Positions 47,301 through 60,320 of a stretch of 64,000 nt of DNA are shown here, one piece after another. The translations under genes and the position numbers were made by a program. The stretch is from Argopecten irradians. Its lineage: Eukaryota; Mollusca; Bivalvia; Pectinida; Pectinidae. The stretch covers positions 62,860,902-62,924,901 of the forward strand of contig NC_091134.1 in assembly GCF_041381155.1 (NCBI RefSeq), given 5' to 3'. A model generated the notes under the pieces. The model saw only the letters and a program-made list of their open reading frames with translations, did not search any database and was not told the origin of the DNA. The stretch's first letter is position 1; every line of letters begins with the position of its first letter.

Positions 47301-50300
47301 CAGCGTGTCAGCATTAACCTTTGAAAACAGACGAAAATAGGGTAGACTTCCAGAAAGGCCGGAAGTTTTTTTCTTACTAAAAGAACATTTGAATATATTG
47401 CATCCCTTTTCAGATTTTAGGCCATCTAACCTAAAGTGTCTGATTCCCTTTAAAGGTCATTATCCTTCATCCTTCGTCGTCCGCCGTCAGTTAATTTTGC
47501 ACATTTTGAACTTCCATTCAGATCTTCCGGCGCGATTTTGCTGAAAATTGCCTGAAGTAATTCTGACATGGCCTCGACAAAATGTCGCTATTTTTTGGGT
47601 TGATTTGAAATCCTAGATGGCCGCACAGTCGCAATCTTGAAAACTGATTTTGAATTTCTTCTGAAGTTCTATCAGTGTGGTTTGGCTGAAACATGTGATC
47701 ATGACATGGTCAAAGTGTTATTACATCTCTGGTTTATCCCAAATCGAGATGGCTACCATGACACCATATCTAATTAATTTTCTGTATAACTATTGCCGGG
47801 GTAGTAAGATGACCGTTAAAGCCCGCTTGAACCTCCTGTAAAATTTATATATACATCAGAAAATCATTGGCTCACTACTTGGTAATCAAATACTCATTAT
47901 GTATCATGATATATAATCTTGATGAAACCGCATGTTGATGTTTGGGAGACAGTCACGGATGTATGTTTTGTAAATTAATATCGTTAATAGTACAATGCTG
48001 ACGTGTCATATTTTAAATTAAATCTAAATATTTTCTATACTTATTACGAACGAACGAAAAAAACCAGATGTTCTCCAAAATGTCATGAATATAACCATTC
48101 CGGATCATCTGGTCGCTGATGGTATGATTATCTGATGAAATATGCTAATAACACTGGTATTACTGCTTCTCTCCCTGTCAGTTCATATAGTTCAATATTA
48201 CTTTGGGTAATTATCCTTTGTGTGTACAATATATATTTCCCTTTCCTTGAACTGATGTCGTTCTTTAAGTATAGATCAGTTAGCTTATTTATGTGTGTAT
48301 TGGTAGAAGTCACTGGTCCATACAGAGCGGGGTCATAAACTCGTCATTTGTGGTATTTGTTTACATTGTGTTATGTTTATGTCTTTGAGATTTTGAATCA
48401 AATATCGGACATAGAAGGGTAGCAGTATTTCAGTATTATAATTTGAAGTGGGTTAAAAGATGACAACAAAGCATTTCAAAACTATCAAGAAAATATTACC
48501 ATATGTTTCGGAAAGGAATTCATCCCTTTCATCGACAAAACCTCTAACATGATTGCAAAATTAAACAAGAGTTCTCCTTTTGAATAAACATACTCAATAA
48601 AATCATTGCATCGAATCGGTTAATACAGAGAAGGTCATTGTCATTGCAGGTTCCATGCTAATGGCAACTGTCCTTAAAGGACTGGATGATTTTGAGACCA
48701 CGTGTCTGACACGTGCGATGATGAACTCTGGTGAAGTGATGAGCTGGCCCGAGAGTTGGCGCGGGAGGATTGTTGACAAACACAGTACAGGCGGTGTTGG
48801 TGACAAAATCAGCCTCGTTCTGGCACCGATTCTAGCCTCTTGTGGAATGAAGGTAACATGATTTATCGTTGTTGGACATATGTATGTATGATCTATGTAT
48901 GTTGTGAGTGTATGTGTCTTTTTGGAGTCTGTTGTGTGTTTCATTTAAAGAATTTAAGAATTTAACTTAATAGTATATGTTTAAGAATTAAACAAGGAAA
49001 GTTATATAGTTCTATAACCCAATGGAATCTTCCTAAGGATTCAATCAAAAATTAATTGATATCAGACAAAACGGATGAATTAGGATAGAGTACAGAACCC
49101 TATTAATCAGTAGATGTATACAGTGATTGATGTACATGCCGTGCTGTCCCTAAGGTACCAATGGTTTCTGGTCGCGGACTGGGACACACTGGAGGAACAC
49201 TAGATAAACTAGAATCTATCCCAGGGTTCAGTGTTGCCTTCAACACGGCCGCCATGACCAAAATACTTGAAGATGTTGGCTGCTGCATTGTCGGACAGAC
49301 AGATAAACTAGTACCAGCTGATAAGAAATTGTATGCTACTCGTGACGTCACTGGAACGGTGGAGAGCGTTGGACTGATATCATGTAAGTTACTAATCTAG
49401 TAATTCAACTTATAAATTTTAACAAACCTATGTAACATGCTAGACTTAATTCATTTTACAATTTTATGGTATTGATTGAAGATTGATAAATCAACGTAAG
49501 CCTGAATTGACACACACATAATGAGGTAATTCCTTTCGTCGAATACATGTATGGTATCCCAGACAAACTCTTGGGTAAAATTTGTGACACGTGTTGGACA
49601 CAAAACCAAAACATTTTATTACTGGCTTAGATTTCTTTTCTCACGTTTATTGTAGCTTCCATTGTAAGTAAGAAGGCTGCCGAAAATTTGGATTACCTTA
49701 TTTTGGATGTGAAGTGCGGGAAAGGAGCAACTACGAATTCAGAGAAGGATGCTTTGGTGTTAGGCTCTCGAATGGTAATTCTTTTGTGGCTCTCGAATGG
49801 TAATTCTTTTGTATGGTGCTTTTGATTTTACTATTGGCCAATCACGTAAATTTAACGTCAGTGATATTATTGCATACACCATTCTAGGAGAATGCTTAGT
49901 TATTAGTCATTTCGCGTCCATCCAATGTTCATATTGTGAAATGTACTGGCCGCAAACGAAGTTGGTTTACAGTAGTAATGGTGGATAAAATAGACAGAGT
50001 AGTTAACGAGAAATATAGTGTTGAAAAATAGTTTTGGTGGCACACTTACAGTTCTTTGTTGGTTTATGCAATTGTACAACATATTTTTACTGCGTGAACA
50101 ACTGATCCACGCGTAACTAAAGGATAATTCGTTTTAAAGCTTCCAAAACCTCCAAACCATGGGAGCTCTTTATCTTCGATGATCATACTGTATTAGATAG
50201 TAATTATAGATGCATGTCATTCCCTGAGGATATAGCAAATACTTCATCATAATCAAGACGTAAAACGTGCTCTCCTCTTGAAAACATATCCTCCTTACCT

Positions 50301-51985
50301 CTAGGTAAATATTGCAAAAGGGCTGGGAATCAACACAGTAGCTCTCCTCACGGAAATGAACAATCCTATTGGTCAAGCGATCGGCAACTCTCTTGAGGTA
50401 GCTGAATCGATTCAATGTCTCCATGGCAAGGGCCCTAGTGACGTCATGAATCTTGTCTATCAATTGGGTATGTAGAAGGATGATAATATAAATGTGTTTT
50501 TTGGTGCACGAAATCTTGTGGATTCTTAAATACTAAAAGTGTTGTATTCATGGAAATATTTATTGTTGTTCTAAATCTATATATGTTGAACATTGTCTGT
50601 TTATCATTTAATCCTGTCATTAGCTACAGTCACTAGGTGAAATAAAATAATATCAAACACCATTAAAACAATCTGTTCAACCTCTACATTGTTGGAATAA
50701 TTTCATAATTGTATAAGTTTTTTTTATTTCTATTTTATTATTTTGCTTTAATCTATCACTAGGGGGTCACCTATTATTTCGCGCTGGTCTGACCGAGACG
50801 GTAGAAGAGTCTTATAGTTTGATGGAGGCTAGAGTACGTGACGGGACAGCCATGGACTGCTTCAGAAGGATGGTTGTCGCACAGGGAGCTTCAGATGATG
50901 TTGCCAAGCAGCTCTGTGATCCAGAGGCTGATGTTTGGACGATATTACCAAAATCTAAACACGTTACAGGGTTAAAAAGCACAAATAAGGGTAAGAACTT
51001 GTCATTAGTTTACTATTCTTCTGTATCATTTATAACGTAATACCCATAAATAATATTGCATTGCAGGAAAAGTTCAATAATTTGGTTAAATTATAATCAT
51101 GGGAAATAATTGTCTTTTCCAGCACTTCGTAATATTTTTGCAGAAATCATGAGAAATAGTGGAGATGTTTTTTCTGCATTTTGCTTTGTTCCTTAATTTT
51201 GACTCATTTTGTTCTGTACAAGTTTACAAATGATTTTTCTTCTACCAAACGTGTTTTTGGCTATGTCCATATAAGAAAGGAACATCGAATTGGCACTATC
51301 TGTGAATGGTTTCCTTACCTACGCTAAAACGCTGTGTAAATTTTAGGATTTGTCCACGAGATCGACTCCAAGCTGTGTGCCATTGCCTCCGGTAAGCTGG
51401 GCGCTGGTAGAAGTAAGAGCGGTGACGTCATCCAGTTCGGTGTCGGCCTCATGTTACAAGTCTGTGTTGGGGATGCTATTGACCAAGGTACGGTGTGTAG
51501 AAATGTTGTAAGGACTTTAAGCCAACTGTGATTAATATTAGATTTATGGGAATTGAAGATGCTTTAATTCTTTGTTGATTATTTCCAGAATTATTCTAAT
51601 GATTTTCTATTTATTCGATTAAATTCGTTGAAAATTATTTTTCGTATGGTATTATTGTAATTGTTTCCAGGGGTTGATAAGTAATTTAATCTTTTTTTAA
51701 AGGGCGGAGATATCCAAAACGAAATTCCTCAGTGAATGGTTTTAAGAAGGTATAGCTTCCGTTAGACCAGTATAGAATAATTCCGTATACGGTTATTGGC
51801 GGTATCTTGGTTTTAGAATTTTGATCATGCCATATCCTCTTTCAGGCGAAGTATGGGCCAACGTCCACCACAATTCGGACACCATTCCACCAGAGGTACT
51901 GACCGTATTAGAGAACGCTTTAGTGGTCCAAGACCAGAAATTGACTAACATAAGTGGATCACGTGTTATCAAGGTCATCACGTGA
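44381..51985 (+). CDS. TYMP: Thymidine phosphorylase, 8 exons
   Basis: Exons: 44381-44528, 48650-48852, 49155-49383, 49656-49774, 50305-50467, 50763-50990, 51347-51487, 51846-51985. All introns are GT-AG, phases agree, and the product has 456 residues (human 482, E. coli DeoA 440). The enzyme cleaves thymidine with phosphate to thymine and 2-deoxyribose-1-phosphate in cytosolic pyrimidine salvage, as a dimer. The phosphate-binding loop [10 protein letters not shown] is at 93-102. The family signature [17 protein letters not shown] is at 122-138. The base-contacting residues of the family fall at Arg180, Ser195 and Lys199. C-terminal lobe motifs include [12 protein letters not shown]. No key residue is missing. 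Oddities are a minisatellite in intron 1 and a 25-bp duplication over the exon 4 donor. Identification is by direct resemblance to vertebrate TYMP. Confidence 0.96.
44529..48649 (+). other. TYMP intron 1
   Basis: This 4.1-kb intron contains the 27-bp minisatellite (45335-46783) and, around 47430-47830, text in the style of a degraded dispersed repeat common in bivalve genomes (AAAATCCTAGATGGCCGC-like phrases and repeated 'gaaacttg' words). The rest (46800-47400, 47830-48640) shows nothing. Confidence 0.5.
45335..46783 (+). repeat. 27-bp minisatellite in TYMP intron 1
   Basis: About 50 copies of a 27-bp unit (GATGGTGGTGGCTAGACAAG plus TTTTACT) with variants GGCAAG, AGTAGCTAGACAAAT, GGAGGTGG and occasional short or long units. 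Because 27 is a multiple of three, one plus frame stays open for 270 codons as a 9-residue repeat (ARQVLLMVV). That is a by-product of the unit length and not a gene. Confidence 0.95.
49763..49812 (+). repeat. 25-bp tandem duplication across the TYMP exon 4 donor site
   Basis: GGCTCTCGAATGGTAATTCT plus TTTGT occurs twice in a row (49763-49787 and 49788-49812). Each copy contains the exon end and donor ATG|GTAATT. Use of the first donor keeps frame with exon 5 (phase 0). Use of the second would add 25 bases and shift the frame. Confidence 0.9.
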
Positions 51986-52348
51986 TGGAAACAGGTCTTC
52001 AAATGAAAGCGTCATCGCTTAGGGCTATTGACTGTGATGTATTGATATTGATTATACAAAGTTGAGATGATGAAGCAAATGTTGAAAAAATGGAGAAAAA
52101 AATAACATTCTTAAATGCTGATGCTGGTACACATGTGAGAGTGGCGAAAACAATCTTTGTATCAACTAGATCGTTTTGTGATCTCAGGAATAAGCAACAC
52201 TACCTCTCAACTTATATTGTGAGAGTTATCTCCCCTCCCATTCTCCATCCGAAATAATTACTTACAAAATCAAGTGTATTTGCAATTGGTATTGAAATTT
52301 AGTGAAGAAGTAATAATTGATAAAAATTAATTGTTACTTGACTTTCTA

Positions 52349-52364
52349 AATAAATATAAATAAA
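52349..52364 (+). terminator. Candidate TYMP polyadenylation signals
   Basis: Two AATAAA hexamers (52349-52354 and 52359-52364) lie about 365 bases past the TYMP stop codon, a normal 3' untranslated length. Confidence 0.5.
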
Positions 52365-52518
52365 GTAATTTGGACTGTTGACCGGTCAAGTCATAATGAA
52401 TTGTTGACGTCATAAACACCGGCGCGCCGGAATGACCCTGATACCGATATTGTTTTGGCGAAAGTCTTTCTCACAAGAATCTCAGTGTTCAATTAAAGTT
52501 TGCGGTTCAGGTTACAAA

Positions 52519-52660
52519 ACAATTGTTTTCATGCCTTTTCAGTCAACAGTTAAAACCTCTTTCCCGAGGTGTTGGGACCGAGGGAAACAGTTCATTGGGT
52601 TGGTCCCAACACCTCGGGAAAGAGGTTTGACTGGTGACTGAAAAGGCATGAAACAATTGT
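52519..52660. repeat. Strong palindrome downstream of TYMP
   Basis: Arms of about 60 bp are near-perfect inverted copies, from ACAATTGTTT to its complement. They share CATGCCTTTTCAGTC on the outside and CTCTTTCCCGAGGTGTTGGG inside, around a 22-base loop. It is probably a hairpin MITE. Confidence 0.85.
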
Positions 52661-54198
52661 ATAATATGTTTTTAAAGTATGTAATACTATGTTACTTTTT
52701 CAAAGGTAGTCCAATATGTCCGAAAATAACATTTGATCAGTTTGTCTTTTGAAAAAAATAACTTGTGATAATGCTTTTTATTATTATTTTTCAAGACTTC
52801 TAAATTGCTTTACCAAGTAATTGTGCAAAATTTATTTATCTTTTTACTGTTATCTTTTCCAACTTAGAATTCTGTTTACATGTAGTCTTATGATGGATAC
52901 ATAAACGAATCATTATTCTATATTGATTATGCTTCATAAGTCTCCTAATTAACATTCGACTTCTATCGCCGGAAGATGAACTGGTTCATTGCTATAAATT
53001 GGAAATACCAATTAACATGTTTGATGCTAATAAAAATGATGCTTAAAATCGTTCACGTAAGAAATTTAGATTACATATGCCTCGGTAAAAATGCGAATGG
53101 GATATAGTATGTATGAGTTTCTTAGTCTTTTCTTTGTTGCATGTTTATGAGGGGATCCAGATGAAATAAGAAAATCGTACTATAATGTATTAGTATACTC
53201 ACCCGGAATTATCCGAACATTCCCCGTATTGTATCTCGCCATAATCTACCAATAATGTGTGATTAGCTCATTGGCTAAACTATTTCAGTCGAACAACCGG
53301 AGTCTGACGTGCAGGGGTCCAAACCACACCAAACGTGTGATCAAAGGGAAGTAAATCTGGTTTCCGTTTATATTGACCATTGATTATCAGTATCACTTAT
53401 TTTAATGCTGTATTTTAGTATTAATGCCGTAAACGGTGCCTCATCCTTCACGTGAACATGATATCCATTTGGTGGTAGAATAATAGCATCAACCTATTAT
53501 GATCTACTAGTATAACGAAATAAAGGTATTCTATCTAAAATATATTTCTATTTCAAATGTCGGTGTCAAACTGACATGCAAATTGTATGTTATCTGTTGA
53601 TATGTGTATAGCTTTCCGATTTATTTTCATTTTTGCTATGCTATTTAGAATGTGAAGAAAATACCTTTTAAGCTATTTTTGATGTATGTAGTATTTTCCA
53701 TGCACGGACCACATGTATATACCCCATCCACGGAATACACTTTGGTAGAACTTTGAAACATCCTTAGTGATAACCAAGCTTCATAATAGGAATAACGCCG
53801 TCTTGATGTTGTGTTGCACGTTACCTTGGTACAGTATGCATCAATTTTAATTTGTACTAATGTTTAAAATTTCATCTAAGAATGTTGTTTTCGAAAACTC
53901 TCTTGGAAACGTCTAGACCCAGCAAACGATAAGGGCGCCATCTTCGTGTTTTATGATAAGTTTATGATATTGATTGATCAATATACCAATCATGTCATTT
54001 AATATATAAAGTTTTTATCTTCTTATTATGGCGTACGATTAAGTTTCGCGTATCGATTTTCCATTCCTTGTATCATCAAAAATATCAAATGAATCCCGAA
54101 TTACCCAAGGACGAGAAATCGAGCAAAGAAATCACAGTAAAAAAATCGTAAAACACAAAAACGCGTAATGAAGTCACTGCGAAAATAACGTGGTTATC
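52661..54198. other. Intergenic, with a possible tRNA-like relic
   Basis: AT-rich non-coding DNA. At about 53262-53337 the text has an A-box-like TAGCTCATTGG and, 50 bases on, a degenerate B-box-like GGGTCCAAACC followed by ACACCA. This spacing fits a tRNA-derived SINE head or decayed tRNA copy. I could not fold a full cloverleaf. Nothing else is seen. Confidence 0.35.
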
Positions 54199-57100
54199 AG
54201 TTATCAGTATAGTGCTTATCCAAACTCTGTATCATTATGGTGCCTATCCAAACTCTGTATCAGTATGGTGCTTATCCAAACTCTGTATCAGTATGGTGCT
54301 TATCCAAACTCTGTATCAGTATGGTGCTTATCCAAACTCTGTATCAGAATGGTGCTTATCCAAACTCTGTATCAATATGGTGCTTATCCAAACTCTGTAT
54401 CAGAATGGTGCTTATCCAAACTCTGTATCAGAATGGTGCTTATCCAAACTCTGTATCAGAATGGTGCTTATCCAAACTCTGTATCAGAATGGTGCTTATC
54501 CAAACTCTGTATCATTATGGTGCTTATCCAAACTCTGTATCAGAATGGTGCTTATCCAAACTCTGTATCAATATGTTGCTTATCCAAACTCTGTATCATT
54601 ATGGTGCTTATCCAAACTCTATCGGTATAGTGCTTATCCAAACTCTGTATCAGTATGGTGCTTATCCAAACTCTGTATCAATCTAGTGCTTATCCAAACT
54701 CTGTATCAGTATGGTGCTTATCCAAACTCTGTATCAGTATGGTGCTTATCCAAACTCTGTATCATTATGGTGCTTATCCAAACTCTGTATCGGTATAGTG
54801 CTTATCCAAACTCTGTATCAGTATAGTGCTTATCCAAACTCTGTATCAGTATAGTGCTTATCCAAACTCTGTATCAATATGGTGTTTATCCAAACTCTGT
54901 ATCAGAATGGTGCTTATCCAAACTCTGTATCAATCTGGTGCTTATCCAAACTCTGTATCAATCTGGTGCTTATCCAAACTCTGTATCGGTATAGTGCTTA
55001 TCCAAACTCTGTATCAGTATAGTGCTTATCCAAACTCTGTATCAGAATGGTGCTTATCCAAACTCTGTATCAGAATGGTGTTTATCCAAACTCTGTATCA
55101 GAATGGTGCTTATCCAAACCTCTGTATCAGTATAGTGCTTATCCAAACTCTGTATCAGAATGGTGCTTATCCAAACTCTGTATCAGTATAGTGCTTATCC
55201 AAACTCTGTATCAGTATAGTGCTTATCCAAACTCTGTATCAGTATAGTGCTTATCCAAACTCTGTATCAGTATAGTGCTTATCCAAACTCTATCAGTATA
55301 GTGCTTATCCAAACTCTGTATCAGAATGGTGCCTATCCAAACTCTGTATCAGTATAGTGCTTATCCAAACACTGTATCAATCTGGTGCTTATCCAAACTC
55401 TGTATCAGTATGGTGCTTATCCAAACTCTGTATCGGTATAGTGCTTATCCAAACTCTGTATCATTATGGTGCTTATCCAAACTCTGTATCGGTATAGTGC
55501 TTATCCAAACTCTGTATCAGTATAGTGCTTATCCAAACTCTGTATCAATCTGGTGCTTATCCAAACTCTGTATCAGTATGGTGCTTATCAAAACTCTGTA
55601 TCGGTATAGTGCTTATCCAAACTCTGTATCAGTATAGTGCTTATCCAAACTCTGTATCAGTATGGTGCTTATCCAAACTCTGTATCAGTATGGTGCTTAT
55701 CCAAACTCTGTATCAGTATGGTGCTTATCCAAACTCTGTATCAGTATAGTGCTTATCCAAACTCTGTATCAGTATAGTGCTTATCCAAACTCTGTATCAG
55801 TATGGTGCTTATCCAAACTCTGTATCAGTATAGTGCTTATCCAAACTCTGTATCAGTATAGTGCTTATCCAAACTCTGTATCAGTATGGTGCTTATCCAA
55901 ACTCTGTATCAATCTGTATCAATTGGTGCTTATCCAAACTCTGTATCAGTATGGTGCTTATCCAAACTCTGTATCAGTATGGTGCTTATCCAAACTCTGT
56001 ATCAGAATGGTGCTTATCCAAACTCTGTATCAGTATAGTGCTTATCCAAACTCTGTATCAGTATGGTGCTTATCCAAACTCTGTATCAGTATAGTGCTTA
56101 TCCAAACTCTGTATCAGTATGGTGCTTATCCAAACTCTGTATCAGTATAGTGCTTATCCAAACTCTGTATCAGTATGGTGCTTATCCAAACTCTGTATCA
56201 GTATGGTGCTTATCCAAACTCTGTATCAGTATAGTGCTTATCCAAACTCTGTATCAGTATAGTGCTTATCCAAACTCTGTATCAGAATGGTGCTTATCCA
56301 AACTCTGTATCAGTATAGTGCTTATCCAAACTCTGTATCATTATGGTGCTTATCCAAACTCTGTATCAGTATAGTGATTATCCAAACTCTGTATCAGTAT
56401 AGTGCTTATCCAAACTCTGTATCAGTATAGTGCTTATCCAAACTCTGTATCAATATGGTGTTTATCCAAACTCTGTATCAGAATGGTGCTTATCCAAACT
56501 CTGTATCAGTATAGTGCTTATCCAAACTCTGTATCAGTATGGTGCTTATCCAAACTCTGTATCAGTATAGTGCTTATCCAAACTCTGTATCAGTATAGTG
56601 CTTATCCAAACTCTGTATCAGAATGGTGCTTATCCAAACTCTGTATCAGTATAGTGCTTATCCAAACTCTGTATCAGTATAGTGCTTATCCAAACTCTGT
56701 ATCAGAATGGTGCTTATCCAAACTCTGTATCAGTATGGTGCTTATCCAAACTCTGTATCAGTATGGTGCTTATCCAAACTCTGTATCAATATGGTGCTTA
56801 TCCAAACTCTGTATCAGAATGGTGCTTATCCAAACTCTGTATCAGTATGGTGTTTATCCAAACTCTGTATCAGTATAGTGCTTATCCAAACTCTGTATCA
56901 GAATGGTGCTTATCCAAACTCTGTATCAATATGGTGCTTATCAAATTCTGTATCAATATGTTGCTTATCCAAACTCTGTATCAGAATGGTGCTTATCCAA
57001 ACTCTGTATCAGTATGGTGCTTATCCAAACTCTGTATCAGTATGGTGCTTATCCAAACTCTGTATCAGTATAGTGCTTATCCAAACTCTGTATCAGTATA

Positions 57101-58107
57101 GTGCTTATCCAAACTCTGTATCAGTATAGTGCTTATCCAAACTCTGTATCAGAATGGTGCTTATCCAAACTCTGTATCAGTATAGTGCTTATCCAAACTC
57201 TGTATCAGTATAGTGCTTATCCAAACTCTGTATCAGTATGGTGTTTATCCAAACTCTGTATCAGTATAGTGCTTATCCAAACTCTGTATCAGTATGGTGC
57301 TTATCCAAACTCTGTATCAGTATGGTGCTTATCCAAACTCTGTATCAGTATGGTGCTTATCCAAACTCTGTATCAGAATGGTGCTTATCCAAACTCTGTA
57401 TCAGTATGGTGCTTATCCAAACTCTGTATCAGTATAGTGCTTATCCAAACTCTGTATCATTATAGTGCTTATCCAAACTCTGTATCAGTATAGTGCTTAT
57501 CCAAACTCTGTATCAGTATAGTGCTTATCCAAACTCTGTATCAGTATGGTGCTTATCCAAACTCTGTATCAGTATAGTGCTTATCCAAACTCTGTATCAG
57601 TATGGTGCTTATCCAAACTCTGTATCAATCTGTTGCTATTCAAACTCTGTATCAGAATGGTGCTTATCCAAACTCTGTATCAGTTTAGTGCTTATCCAAA
57701 CTCTATATCAGAATGGTGTTTAGATGTGCTTATCCAAAATCTGTATCAATATGGTGCTATTCAAACTCTGTATCAGTATAGTGCTTATCCAAACTCTGTA
57801 TCAGTATGGTGTTTATCCAAACTCTGTATCAGTATGGTGCTTATCCAAACTCTGTATCAGTATGGTGTTTATCCAAACTCTGTATCAATATGGTGCTTAT
57901 TCAAACTCTGTATTAGTATAGTGCTTATCCAAACTCTGTATCAGTATGGTGTTTATCCAAACTCTGTATCAGTATGGTGCTTATCCAAACTTTGTATCAG
58001 TATGGTGCTTATCCAAACTTTGTATCAGAATGGTGCTTATCTAAACTCTGTATCAGTATGGTGCTTATCCAAACTCTCTATCAGTATGGTGCTTATCAAA
58101 ATTCTGC
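54199..58107. repeat. 28-bp minisatellite array, about 140 copies
   Basis: An almost unbroken head-to-tail array of GTATCAGTATGGTGCTTATC plus CAAACTCT over 3.9 kb. Units differ mainly in the six bases after GTATC, giving recurring types AGTATG, AGTATA, AGAATG, AATATG, ATTATG, GGTATA and AATCTG. Units at the right end are more degenerate (from about 57600). Since 28 is not a multiple of three, each plus frame reads the same 28-residue cycle every three units, which explains the overlapping open frames. AGTATA and GGTATA types put TAG in one frame and end them. There are no spacers, so this is not CRISPR-like. Confidence 0.97.
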
Positions 58108-60320
58108 ATGTTCTATTGTTATTCCACGGTTTTAGTTTTCATTAGTTTTTACGAAAGTGTAATAACGATTATGATTATCAAGATTTTTGTACTTAAGATT
58201 ATATACAAGCTTTGTGGAAAATATAATCATTGGTTTCTGGATGCCATCTATTATATCCAAGCTGTTAAATAAAGCGATTGTTGTATAGTTTTTTAGGCTT
58301 ATTCTATCTTTGCAATGTGTAATTGTACATACCCAACCATGCACACACTAACTCTATGTAGAATATTTGTACTTAAACATGACTGTGATGTCATCTATTG
58401 TTATAGCTTGAGATATAGTTTGTGAACTATTCCACGAGAAAAGGTAACTATTCCACAGATGAAGGTAAATGTAGAGACCGGTGAATATAGCTTAGCATGT
58501 AGTCAAAAATACATCCTCATTCACTAAATCCACGGAGAGATGGATTACAGATTAACCCATGTACATGTCAAAATTGTCGTGATGTATTTGCAAACTTATT
58601 TTCATAATACCGATATATACAATTTTCATCACTTCTTTCAAAATTAAATTTCATCATTTCTTTCACAGCCTCTGTATTCACAATCCAGAAAAGAATTCAC
58701 TTAAACAAATCCAGGGGAGAGAATATTAAATTCCATGAGATAAATGCTAAATTCTCTACCAAAATGAAATTACAGATGCAATGCTTGACATGATTTTTCC
58801 ATATTACGTTATCCAGATCACTTCATATTCCATAAAAATGGCATCCAAACATCTTTCATGAAGATAATAATCCAAAAGAAATTCTTTCTAAAACATACTC
58901 TTTTGCCACAAGATGTCACTTTTTTTTCTATATGTACCGGTAGTATTATGATCCAAAATATGAAAATATTTTCTTATTTTTGTTGTTGTTGTAAATTTTG
59001 ATTAGCTCCCTCTAAGGGCTGTGCTTCATTGGAAAAGATTTGTGCCCAAATCGCTTTACATTTATATCCAGAAATCACCACTTCTGTGTTCAAAATCTGC
59101 ATACAGAGCTACATATTTACATGTATGGTCCTCTATGCTGAACTGTGAAAAATAAACTGAGTAAATGTTTCAGTGTGATTACCATATAGTACCCGTGAAT
59201 GGTTCTTTAAAAAAAAAGCTTGCAAATCATGATTCTTGTTTTCCGAGTGAGGTAATGAAATGAATCATGAATAGGTCTCAAGGTTTAAATAGGTAGCAAA
59301 GGTTTACCTGGAGCTGTGGAATAGTAAAACAATACCCAGTGTAATATTGGAGAGTACCAGTGACTTTCGGTGCCATGTTTTAAGTATGAGAAACACCGAA
59401 AAGTGTGGAATTGTCAAGATAATGAATAGTTTTCGGCCCTCATGGGCCTCGAAAAATTCATCATCTTGACTATTCCACACTTTCCGGTGTTTCTCCTATA
59501 TCTATTTATACACCGTTTTGTTGATTACAGGGTTTTCGACTGTCCGTCTGCAGACACGACAATTAACCGACTTCTCCTCCTAAACTACAGAAAGTATTTC
59601 AATGAAACTTGGTTACAATAAATTTGTATTCGTACGACTTAATAACCCATTTCCAGAACTAACCCCCATATGTTTAAATTTATCGTCTGACTTCTCTTAA
59701 ACTACTCAATTAATGTCAACGAAACTTGTTGGCAATATTCCTTAACGGAACAAATTACCCCGTCCCCATCTTTAAGCTACTTCAATGGTACACAATCGGG
59801 AAGCTACTGCTCTTAAACTACTCAAGGTATTTCTAATTTATAAGAAGCCTGATGGCAATAACCCTTAAACAATTAAGATATGTCTACATAATCGATATCG
59901 GGATTCAGTTATGAAGGGTTTCGATGAAATCAATTATTACGTACGGCGTAGATGTGCGACCCTCTTCATGTTTGAAGTAATGTCCCCGTTATTGCTCTTA
60001 TTTGGATAAAAATTCTGAAATCATTTTTGCGAGTGGGGGAAGTTTAGATTTGGGAATAAGTTTGCCGGAAGACAGTTCTAATTTCATTTTAGCGGTTTAT
60101 TGTTGTTATCGAAAACGAACAAACAAATCCTTCGTGGTTTCTCAACGTTCAATGGATAATCATGTAATGGATTTCGGAATGAGGTCCATCCGATTTCACA
60201 GTCTTACGCAAATTAATTAAAAGAGTTATCGAAACCACTATATAGTGACGATTATAATTCGTGGTTTCTTATTGGTATAAAATATGTGAAATACATGGTG
60301 GTATTATATAGTTTCTGTAG
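58108..60320. other. Intergenic, dispersed-repeat text
   Basis: Non-coding. From about 59520 to 59860 the sequence repeats phrases such as CTTCTCCTCCTAAACTAC, AATGAAACTTGGTTAC and GACTTCTCTTAAACTACT at 70-100 base intervals, a style seen in dispersed repeats of bivalve genomes. A similar phrase opens the last stretch of the window (63870-64000, CTGTCTGTACTCCTCC). The palindrome at 59388-59495 is listed separately. Confidence 0.4.
59388..59495. repeat. Palindrome with about 52-bp arms
   Basis: GAGAAACACCGAAAAGTGTG on the left and CACACTTTCCGGTGTTTCTC on the right close a hairpin whose inner arms meet at GGCCC-TCAT-GGGCC. About 90% of the arm positions pair. Confidence 0.85.

Noticed and set aside
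48603-48944. 113-codon minus frame opposite TYMP exon 2
   Set aside because: Antisense shadow of a well-supported coding exon.
54199-58107. Regular repeats that might suggest a CRISPR array
   Set aside because: Units are contiguous with no unique spacers and the DNA is animal.
54190-58145. Many overlapping open frames of 65-204 codons in the 28-bp array
   Set aside because: They are a by-product of a stop-poor repeat whose length is not a multiple of three; the peptide is the same 28-residue cycle in every frame, and there is no start, splice or domain signal.
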